From positions 17,814 through 37,987 of the forward strand of contig NZ_DCLL01000041.1 in assembly GCF_002321025.1 (NCBI RefSeq): DNA of 20,174 bases, given 5' to 3'. Position 1 is the stretch's first letter. Each line of letters starts with the position of its first letter. The stretch is from Acinetobacter lwoffii. Its GTDB lineage: Bacteria; Pseudomonadota; Gammaproteobacteria; Pseudomonadales; Moraxellaceae. The translations under genes and the position numbers were made by a program. The notes below the pieces were generated by a model. The model was not told where the DNA came from and made no database searches. It saw only the letters and a program-made list of their open reading frames with translations. Positions 14,517-20,174 of the stretch are shown piece by piece.

Positions 14517-15788
14517 TTAATTTATCTCGCTGTGCGTCACAAACTGCGTATTTTTGTCACTATCGTTGATAAAAGCAGCAGCACCATACTCATTGGTACT
14601 CAGATTCAGCTGCTTATAGCTAAACATATAAAAATCGCTATAACGCTTCATTAAAATCGGGTGCATACCCAGACTGAGCTCATCCTGTTCCTTGATCAGT
14701 TTCATGATATGCCGGTCGTTCATCACCACCAGATAACGTTCATCATTCAGGTTAATGCTCAATAAACCATTACCTTTGGCATAAATCGGAATCAGGAATT
14801 TATGGTTCAGGGCAATTGCGCCTTCTGCATAACTTTCGATTTTATGGCTGATGACATTAAATACCAGACCATGCCCATACTGGTCCAACAGCAACTGACG
14901 ATTTTCCTGCGGCAAATTCACATGAATGCCCAGTTTGAGCAGGTCATGCTGATCAACCTGTTTATTGCGTAACAGTTCCCGCAAAATCACCTGTTTCTGG
15001 CTGGCATCAAAAAACTGGTTATCCAGTTGCAGATCGTTATTTTTCAGAATGTGCCCCAAAGCCATGCGGTGTCGTGGCAAGACATTTTCAATCACCTTAC
15101 GATAATAGAACTTGCTGTTTTTCTTGACCCGACGCATTTTCTGGTAGAAATAACTCGGCTCATAGTCATGTACCAAAAAGTTATAGAGCAATTCGGAACT
15201 GGCCAAAACTGCGATCGCATCATGGCCGGTAAAAGGCAAATGCAGCACATGATGATGTGGGATTAGTGCCTCTAATTTCAGATAATGGGCACGATCTTCG
15301 GCACAGTAGGGATCATACACAATAATATATTCACAGGCGTTGTCGATATCTTCGGCCGCAACCCGCATATTGGCATTCAGCTCTGGCTGATAGAACATGT
15401 TATAGCGGGCATCATGTACATCTTCCGGATCAATCGAATATTGCGGCACCATCGCCACCACCCGTTGCACGCCCAAGGCACGGGAATATTTGATCGCGGC
15501 ATAGCCACCCATCGAACCGCCATACGCAATACGCTGCTGAAACGGCGCAATCAGATCTGCGATGGCTTGCAACATGTTCCACATGGAACCTTGCGGAAAC
15601 CAGGATTTATGCTTGGGCATAATACCAAGCACATTAAACTCGAATTTCGCCAGTGACTTTTCTGCATTGATGTTGAGGCCCTTGGCACGGGTAATCAAAT
15701 CGCCAAATGAAAAAATCAGTTCTGAAGAAGATCCCGGCATAAAAATCGCGCGTATATGTTCATCTTCAAAAACAATCTGCTTGTCCAT
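14517..15788 (-). CDS. alpha/beta-hydrolase-fold protein with an uncharacterised C-terminal half
   Basis: A 423-residue protein from the ATG at 15788. The N-terminal half has a hydrolase fold: strand I-F-S-F-G-D, the nucleophile elbow G-G-S-M-G-G with Ser92, a likely acid Asp159 in I-V-Y-D-P-Y, and a catalytic His189 in F-T-G-H-D. Thus the triad is complete. Residues about 220-423 are mixed and match nothing I know. Similar elbows occur in hydrolase-like proteins of polysaccharide and glycan clusters, but there is no such cluster here. GGGA lies six bases before 15788; an upstream TTG at 15836 would add 16 residues and is possible. There is no signal peptide. It is divergent from the methyltransferase gene at 15902. 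Confidence 0.8.
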   Translation of the reverse strand: MDKQIVFEDEHIRAIFMPGSSSELIFSFGDLITRAKGLNINAEKSLAKFEFNVLGIMPKHKSWFPQGSMWNMLQAIADLIAPFQQRIAYGGSMGGYAAIKYSRALGVQRVVAMVPQYSIDPEDVHDARYNMFYQPELNANMRVAAEDIDNACEYIIVYDPYCAEDRAHYLKLEALIPHHHVLHLPFTGHDAIAVLASSELLYNFLVHDYEPSYFYQKMRRVKKNSKFYYRKVIENVLPRHRMALGHILKNNDLQLDNQFFDASQKQVILRELLRNKQVDQHDLLKLGIHVNLPQENRQLLLDQYGHGLVFNVISHKIESYAEGAIALNHKFLIPIYAKGNGLLSINLNDERYLVVMNDRHIMKLIKEQDELSLGMHPILMKRYSDFYMFSYKQLNLSTNEYGAAAFINDSDKNTQFVTHSEIN

Positions 15789-15901
15789 AACTTTCCCATG
15801 CTGGTAAATCGAACCCTTCCACAACAATTCAGTCAATGAACGCTGTCAAAAAAGTGAATATGCTATTTTATATCGATCAAAAAGATTAAAAAGCGCAAAA
15901 T

Positions 15902-16678
15902 ATGACACAATCATTACATCCTGCAGCAAAACGGGGTTTTAGTGCGTCGGCTGAGCTCTATCAGCAAGTGCGTCCCGATTATCCGGCAGAAATCAGCCAG
16001 TGGCTGAGTGAAACGCTGGCTTTGCCTGCAGATGCGCATCTTTTGGATTTGGGTAGTGGAACTGGCAAGTTTATCCCCTATTTACGCCCGCTCAGTAAGC
16101 ACATTATCGCGATTGATCCTGTCCCGGAAATGCTGGCTCAATTAAAACAGGCGCATCCGGACATTCATGCTCTTGAAGGTGTTAGCCATCAACTTCCCCT
16201 GCCTGATCATAGCCTGAATGCGGTATTTTGTGCACAGTCATTTCACTGGTTTGCCGATTCTGCTACCTTACAAGAATTATATCGGATACTCAAACCGCAG
16301 GGTTATCTGGTGTTAATTTGGAATCAGCGCGATACTCGGATCGACTGGGTTCAGGCCTTGGCCGATTGTATTGCCCCCTTGGAAGGCGATACGCCGCGCT
16401 ATCATAGCGGCACCTGGCGCGAGGTCTTTGCAGAGCAAACGCTATTTCAGCCCTATGCAGAAACCACAATGACCCAGCAACAGCATGGCAGTGTCGAGCA
16501 GGTGGTATCCAAGCGGCTGCTCTCGACTAGTTTTATTGCAGCCATGCCTGAACAGCAGCAGGCACAGTTAAAACAACAATTTGAACAGATCATCCAGCAA
16601 TATACAGCCAAAAGCGCAGAGGAAATGATCGATTTTCCTTATGTCACCCATATCTATGTGTTCAAGAAAAGTAATTAA
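15902..16678 (+). CDS. class I SAM-dependent methyltransferase
   Basis: A 258-residue cytoplasmic methyltransferase of the Methyltransf_11 type. Motif I is L-L-D-L-G-S-G-T-G-K-F at 47-57; the acidic residue after strand 2 is in A-I-D-P-V-P-E-M-L; the motif IV region is A-V-F-C-A-Q-S-F-H-W-F, followed by Y-R-I-L-K-P-Q-G-Y-L-V-L. The F-H-W-F segment is shared with small-molecule methyltransferases related to trans-aconitate methyltransferase and yeast Crg1, but this does not fix the substrate. The ribosome binding site is weak. The next gene starts 15 bases after the stop, so the two form an operon. Confidence 0.9.
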   Translation: MTQSLHPAAKRGFSASAELYQQVRPDYPAEISQWLSETLALPADAHLLDLGSGTGKFIPYLRPLSKHIIAIDPVPEMLAQLKQAHPDIHALEGVSHQLPLPDHSLNAVFCAQSFHWFADSATLQELYRILKPQGYLVLIWNQRDTRIDWVQALADCIAPLEGDTPRYHSGTWREVFAEQTLFQPYAETTMTQQQHGSVEQVVSKRLLSTSFIAAMPEQQQAQLKQQFEQIIQQYTAKSAEEMIDFPYVTHIYVFKKSN

Positions 16679-16693
16679 AAACAGGAGGCGATC

Positions 16694-17281
16694 ATGCATA
16701 AAATACCAGGAATGACACGAACGCTGTTGTTCGCTGCGGCCATGCTGCTGATGGCATGTGACCAGAAAACGACCGAAACTCCGACTGAAGCGACAACAGA
16801 TAATACGGCTTCAGATCAAGTCATGCAGGAACTGAAAACCGAGCCACTGAAAGACTTCCCTAAAACTGCTGATGATCCGCATGATATTGCTGCATTGACG
16901 GATTATGAACAGCGCTTTCAGGAAATGAGCAGCGACTTGGAAAAAGAATTAAACAGCATGCGCGATGATGAAAATATGACAGAAGAATTTGTCCAGCAAC
17001 GTCAGCGTGATCATGTCCAGTCAGCATTGAATATGTTGAAGGCTTTAGAACTGAAAACCGAACAGGGCCGTTATATTCAGGGCTTAATGTATCAATACTG
17101 GGAACATCAGGACAAATTACTCAATACTCCCAAGACTCAAGCTACACCCGTGAATGAAGCCAGTGAGAATGTCAAAGGTCTAGGGAAATATCTACACGCC
17201 CAAGAACAACTGGAACGCTGGCGTTCGCAATATCCGGATCTCGCCAAGAAAGAACCAGCTTCCCGGCAAGTGAAGGAATAG
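16694..17281 (+). CDS. putative lipoprotein of unknown function
   Basis: A 195-residue protein with lipobox L-M-A-C, lipidated Cys22, followed by Asp, then a Thr/Glu-rich linker to about residue 60. The remainder is charged and largely helical (E-Q-R-F-Q-E-M-S-S-D-L-E-K-E-L and neighbours) with no further cysteine, suggesting a periplasmic helical bundle. A strong AGGAGG (16683-16688) five bases upstream fixes the start. It is co-transcribed with the methyltransferase gene 15 bases upstream. I cannot assign a family. Confidence 0.8.
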   Translation: MHKIPGMTRTLLFAAAMLLMACDQKTTETPTEATTDNTASDQVMQELKTEPLKDFPKTADDPHDIAALTDYEQRFQEMSSDLEKELNSMRDDENMTEEFVQQRQRDHVQSALNMLKALELKTEQGRYIQGLMYQYWEHQDKLLNTPKTQATPVNEASENVKGLGKYLHAQEQLERWRSQYPDLAKKEPASRQVKE

Positions 17282-17282
17282 T

Positions 17283-17419
17283 CTAGGATGCTAGATTGGC
17301 ACACAGCTTAGATAAAATACAAAAATAATCTAAGCTGAACTGGCAGCTTTAAAACAGCGTGAATGAACAAGGCCGGATCTGTTGAGTCTGCATTCAGTAT
17401 AAATACTAGATCATCCTAG
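17283..17419. repeat. structured convergent intergenic region with nested inverted repeats
   Basis: Outer arms CTAGGATG (17283-17290) and CATCCTAG (17412-17419) are an exact 8-bp inverted repeat bounding 137 bases. Inside, CAGCTTAGAT (17304-17313) and ATCTAAGCTG (17328-17337) form a perfect 10-bp stem with a 14-nt AT-rich loop. Neither is followed by a T-run. It lies between convergent genes and may act in termination or mRNA stabilisation, or be a remnant of a small repeat element. Confidence 0.5.
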
Positions 17420-17431
17420 CTATAAAATGAC

Positions 17432-18631
17432 TTAATCTGCTGTCAGAAACTGATGCACACCTTCACCCGCTGCACGCCCTGTGGCAAAACAGGCGGTTAG
17501 TAGATAACCGCCGGTCGGTGCATCCCAGTCCAGCATTTCTCCGCAAAGAAATACATGTGGGTTAGATTTCAATTGTAGCTGTTCTGACAACACTTCACGC
17601 TTGACACCACCTGCACAGCTAATCGCCTCTTCAATCGGGCGGAAACCTGTGAGTGGAAGGGTCAAATGTTTAATTTTTTTGGCTAATTCAGCAGCATCTT
17701 GCCATACCGCTTTGGCTACCAATTCCCGTACTAAGGCCGCCTTGGCACCGTCCAATCCAGCTTTACGCCAGACATTAGTTAAAGACTGCTTCTTACTTGG
17801 CTGTAATTTTTGCGCAAGCTGTTCCATGCTTTGATTTGGGAAGAGGTCCAGATGCAGCTGCATCGGCTGCCCCTGTTTTAGTTGCTCGCGTAAACCCCGA
17901 CCCTGCTTATAGATCAGGCCACTTTCCAGACCGTAATGGCTAATTACGATATCGCCAACGGTCTTTTCACCTTGCCCTAACCATGCTGCAACACGTTTCA
18001 GCGGCTGACCAAAGACTGGCTGCATAAATCGAGACCAGGGATATTCCACTCCGGCATTACTGGCCTGGAAAGGCTCAATTTCATCCGGCTTTAACCAGGC
18101 TTGCCATGCACCATCACTACCCAACGCTGACCAAGACACTGCACCACAAGCCAGAATAATGGCATCAAAATGTTCAGTGCAATCTTCATTATTTTTCAGA
18201 TCACGCAGCTCAAGCTGTTGCTGCTGCAACTGGCTGACTTTATGCCGGTAATGAAACTGAACGCCATCATTGGCCAAACGCTTGAGCCAGGCACGCAACA
18301 AGGGTGCGGCTTTCATTTCAGTCGGGAATACCCGGCCAGACGAACCGATATAAGGTTCTATACCGAGCTGTTTCATCCAGTCTTGAATCCAGAGCGCATC
18401 CCACTGTTTGATCCAAGGTGACAACCACTCCACCTGATCATAACGTTGTACAAACTGTGGCACAGGCTCGGCATGAGAAATATTCAGACCAGTTTTGCCC
18501 GCCATCAGGAATTTACGCGCAGCAGACGGTTTTTGCTCATAGACACGCAGCTCATAATCAAACTGACTGAGCACTTCTGCTGCCATTAAGCCTGCGGGGC
18601 CTGCGCCCACAATAGCAATGCGTTTGCTCAT
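17432..18631 (-). CDS. BaiN/YhiN (HI0933)-family FAD-dependent flavoprotein
   Basis: A 399-residue flavoprotein. The FAD-binding G-A-G-P-A-G motif is at 9-14, directly after the first strand, with the acidic end of strand 2 in V-Y-E-Q. The family motif R-K-F-L-M-A-G-K-T-G-L-N-I-S-H follows at about 40-55, and the C-terminal G-G-Y-L-L-T-A-C-F-A-T-G-R closes the FAD site. The style matches the TIGR03862 subgroup (Pseudomonas PP_4765-like) of unknown physiological role; BaiN is a bile-acid reductase in a gut anaerobe, a function not transferable here. The start at 18631 is chosen over 18685 because it begins exactly at the Rossmann strand and lies 4 bases after the stop of the upstream methyltransferase gene, so the pair is an operon. 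Confidence 0.9.
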   Translation of the reverse strand: MSKRIAIVGAGPAGLMAAEVLSQFDYELRVYEQKPSAARKFLMAGKTGLNISHAEPVPQFVQRYDQVEWLSPWIKQWDALWIQDWMKQLGIEPYIGSSGRVFPTEMKAAPLLRAWLKRLANDGVQFHYRHKVSQLQQQQLELRDLKNNEDCTEHFDAIILACGAVSWSALGSDGAWQAWLKPDEIEPFQASNAGVEYPWSRFMQPVFGQPLKRVAAWLGQGEKTVGDIVISHYGLESGLIYKQGRGLREQLKQGQPMQLHLDLFPNQSMEQLAQKLQPSKKQSLTNVWRKAGLDGAKAALVRELVAKAVWQDAAELAKKIKHLTLPLTGFRPIEEAISCAGGVKREVLSEQLQLKSNPHVFLCGEMLDWDAPTGGYLLTACFATGRAAGEGVHQFLTAD

Positions 18632-18635
18632 CTGA

Positions 18636-19274
18636 TTATTCCGAGACGGTGGCATTCTGCCCTTGCAAAGGCTGGAAATCATCAAAACGTGTCACATAAG
18701 TTTCAGGCTTGCTAATGATCAGTTGCTGGCATAATTCGCCGCGTTCCAGATATTTAATTTCAAAATGGGTGCGCGCCGAATCTGCAGCAATCACTTCTTT
18801 GACAAAAGGCAGCTTCCAGAGCTCTCGCACCTGTATTTCTGCTTCTTCGATATAGGCAGGAATATTACTGGCCAAAGTAATCGTTCCCCCGGTTTTCAGG
18901 CGTGAAAGCAGAAACTCAAAAAATGGCATATTGACCCAGCGCTGTGCCGGATTATGCGGTTCAGGATTTGGATATAAAATAAAGAATTGTTCTACCTGCT
19001 GCGGATACAGTGCATGCACGATCCACGGTAAAGCATCGGCATGAACGGTTTGTAAATTAGTTTGACCCTCAACCGCATGCTGTTTTTGCATCGCCAGAAA
19101 TTTTTCACGGGTACGTTCAATTGCAATCAGTTGAGTGTCGGGATTGTTCTTGCTGAATAACAAGGCATGTTTACCTTTACCCGCTCCCACTTCGACGCAG
19201 ACCGGTTCAGGACTGATGCTTTGAAAATCACGGGGCGCATGCATACGCTGTGCTTGAAATTGACGAATCGGCAT
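18636..19274 (-). CDS. diverged TrmB-like (tRNA m7G) methyltransferase
   Basis: A 212-residue class I methyltransferase. Motif I is V-E-V-G-A-G-K-G-K (27-35), followed by the N-P-D-T-Q-L-I-A-I-E strand. The order of later motifs follows TrmB, which makes m7G46 in tRNA: H-A-D-A, then Y-P-N-P-E-P-H-N-P-A-Q-R-W (101-113) in place of the usual F-P-D-P-W...R-H...R-R, L-A-S-N-I-P-A-Y in place of A-T-D-x-x-x-Y, and T-H-F-E...R-G in place of T-K-F-E-R-R-G. So it is a homologue with an altered active-site region; tRNA as the substrate is unproven. It is divergent from yacG and 4 bases upstream of the flavoprotein gene. The start at 19274 lacks a clear Shine-Dalgarno. Confidence 0.82.
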   Translation of the reverse strand: MPIRQFQAQRMHAPRDFQSISPEPVCVEVGAGKGKHALLFSKNNPDTQLIAIERTREKFLAMQKQHAVEGQTNLQTVHADALPWIVHALYPQQVEQFFILYPNPEPHNPAQRWVNMPFFEFLLSRLKTGGTITLASNIPAYIEEAEIQVRELWKLPFVKEVIAADSARTHFEIKYLERGELCQQLIISKPETYVTRFDDFQPLQGQNATVSE

Positions 19275-19364
19275 AATCAGATCAAACTAATAAAAACCGC
19301 ATAAGTCTAACAAGTGCGGCTATATTTGCCTAATCGAACCTTTATTTTTCTTTGGAGTCGTCCC

Positions 19365-19538
19365 ATGCCTACCACTTTAAACTGTCCGCGCTGTGGCAAG
19401 CTGACCACATGGGAAGATAATGAATTCCGTCCTTTTTGCTCAGAACGTTGCAAAATGATTGATCTAGGTGCCTGGGCCAATGAGGAATATAGTTTGCCTA
19501 CCCAGGATGCACCACAAGCCGACAACAGCGAAGAATAA
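19365..19538 (+). CDS. yacG: zinc-binding DNA gyrase inhibitor YacG
   Basis: A 57-residue protein with the complete YacG four-cysteine zinc site: Cys7-P-R-Cys10 and Cys25-S-E-R-Cys29, followed by the invariant D-L-G-A-W-A-x-E-x-Y. In E. coli YacG binds GyrB and inhibits gyrase. The C-terminal 15 residues are acidic and probably disordered. The start at 19365 is fixed by the family N-terminus and by TTTGGAG upstream; the longer open frame from 19314 is not coding. In many gammaproteobacteria yacG is linked to coaE; here it is divergent from the TrmB-like gene. Confidence 0.95.
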   Translation: MPTTLNCPRCGKLTTWEDNEFRPFCSERCKMIDLGAWANEEYSLPTQDAPQADNSEE

Positions 19539-19556
19539 AGGTCTTCCCTGTCGAAA

Positions 19557-19576
19557 ATTCTGTCTGAAAGCAGAAT
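19557..19576 (+). terminator. weak hairpin after yacG
   Basis: ATTCTG (19557-19562) pairs with CAGAAT (19571-19576) around an 8-nt loop, and the hairpin is flanked by two copies of TGTCGAAA (19549-19556 and 19579-19586). There is no T-run, so termination is only a guess. Confidence 0.3.
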
Positions 19577-19712
19577 CTTGTCGAAATTAAGTAAATAAAT
19601 CATATGAATTTTATAGAATTACTTAGATAAAGCAACACGAATTAACATCTTTCATAAAGCCTTAGTATTATTGTTCTACTCTAAATTTTCACATTATTTT
19701 TAGAGCAATAAT

Positions 19713-19895
19713 ATGGGTTATATTATTTTAAGAGTCATATTAATTGGGGTTGGTCTACTCGCACTTCTTTCGTTGGGAGTCGGCATTTTCCAACAAGATA
19801 GTTTATTTATTGTATTGGGTGTGCTTTTTGCTTTTGCCGCTTGGCTCATACACATGCAAACGCGACAACTTCGCAATAATCCCTTTTCAGAATAA
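19713..19895 (+). CDS. small two-helix membrane protein of unknown function
   Basis: A 60-residue protein with two hydrophobic segments (about 4-24 and 30-48) joined by a short polar turn F-Q-Q-D-S and ending in a polar, basic tail. It is too small and plain for a family call. The Shine-Dalgarno is poor (the TAGAGC region). The stop codon lies 3 bases before the terminal repeat of the IS5-family element, so the reading frame appears intact but any native 3' untranslated region or terminator has been displaced. Confidence 0.6.
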   Translation: MGYIILRVILIGVGLLALLSLGVGIFQQDSLFIVLGVLFAFAAWLIHMQTRQLRNNPFSE

Positions 19896-19898
19896 AAA

Positions 19899-20174
19899 GG
19901 CTTTGTTGCACAAAGATTTGAAATGCAAAGCGCCCCTAATTGAGCCAAATTTAAGGCGTAACTTGGGTAAGTGGTCGACCTAATTCCGTAAATCTGTTAA
20001 GGACTGCTACACGTGCATGGATCTCATTCACTTGGCTATCAAAACTCCTTGCACTGAGTTTATCTCCTAATAATTTGATGCAATGCATCTTAGTTTCAAC
20101 CAAACTTCGCCGATGATAGCCTGACCATTTTTTCCATAGTGTCCTGCCTAAACGCTTAACTGTTCGAAGTAATT
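19899..20174 (-). mobile_element. IS5-family (IS903 group) insertion sequence, one end only
   Basis: The element starts with GGCTTTGTTGCACAAAG (19899-19915), the type of terminal repeat used by IS903-group members such as Acinetobacter IS17-like elements; the exact name is not certain. The transposase 3' end lies inside on the minus strand with its stop 52 bases from the terminus, and the element runs off the window. The 9 bases before it (GAATAAAAA, 19890-19898) would be the expected target duplication. Confidence 0.88.
19951..20174 (-). CDS. IS5-family transposase, C-terminal part
   Basis: Seventy-three residues plus stop are visible in the minus frame; the start lies beyond the window. 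The segment W-K-K-W-S-G-Y-H-R-R-S-L-V-E-T-K-M contains the signature Y(2)R(3)E(6)K around the catalytic glutamate of DDE transposases, followed by K-L-L-G-D-K-L and the closing R-P-L-T-Q-V-T-P. No frameshift or premature stop occurs in the visible part, so the element could be intact. Confidence 0.9.
   Translation of the reverse strand, partial: LLRTVKRLGRTLWKKWSGYHRRSLVETKMHCIKLLGDKLSARSFDSQVNEIHARVAVLNRFTELGRPLTQVTP

Noticed and set aside
1..20174. CRISPR array, rRNA genes or prophage genes
   Set aside because: No spaced direct repeats, no rRNA segments and no phage structural or integrase genes were seen anywhere in the window.

Overview
The window looks like a chromosomal segment of an Acinetobacter-type gammaproteobacterium. 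I infer this from the style of the glyQ/glyS and DASS transporter proteins, the moderately AT-rich composition, many small lipoproteins without recognisable function, and an IS5-family (IS903 group) insertion sequence of the kind common in that genus. No species call is possible from sequence reading alone.

Layout, left to right. (1) 1-268: the end of one tRNA-Lys gene and two further complete, identical tRNA-Lys(UUU) genes in tandem. (2) 451-1140 (-): a lipoprotein; 1385-1660 (+): a small PspC-domain membrane protein followed by a strong terminator. (3) 1893-4777 (+): three membrane proteins, namely a TauE/SafE-type anion permease, an SLC13/DASS-type sodium-coupled anion transporter, and a small protein with about four membrane segments. 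(4) 4815-6977 (-): an HPP-family membrane protein fused to two CBS domains, and a transglutaminase-like protein. (5) 7225-10382 (+): the glyQ-glyS operon for the two subunits of glycyl-tRNA synthetase, with a near-consensus promoter and a classic terminator. (6) 10440-11862 (+): a two-gene AT-rich cassette, clearly unlike its surroundings, encoding a minimal nucleotidyltransferase (resembling the DUF6932 type) and an overlapping uncharacterised three-part partner. (7) 11992-13083 (+): a lipoprotein and a secreted helical protein, each with its own terminator. (8) 13152-15788 (-): a hydroxypyruvate/glycerate-type dehydrogenase, a small exported membrane protein and an alpha/beta hydrolase. (9) 15902-17281 (+): a SAM methyltransferase and a lipoprotein as an operon. 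(10) 17432-19274 (-): a BaiN/YhiN-like flavoprotein downstream of a diverged TrmB-like methyltransferase. (11) 19365-19895 (+): yacG and a two-helix membrane protein, ending at an IS5-family element whose transposase 3' end runs off the window.

Most of the window is ordinary core chromosome: translation (tRNA-Lys, GlyRS, TrmB-like), envelope lipoproteins and transporters. The part most likely to be an undescribed system is the AT-rich pair at 10440-11862. Its nucleotidyltransferase keeps the G-S...D-x-D...D catalytic signature, it is translationally coupled to its partner, and it sits alone between the glyS terminator and a housekeeping lipoprotein gene, which suggests an acquired toxin-antitoxin-like or antiphage cassette. 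That function is inference.
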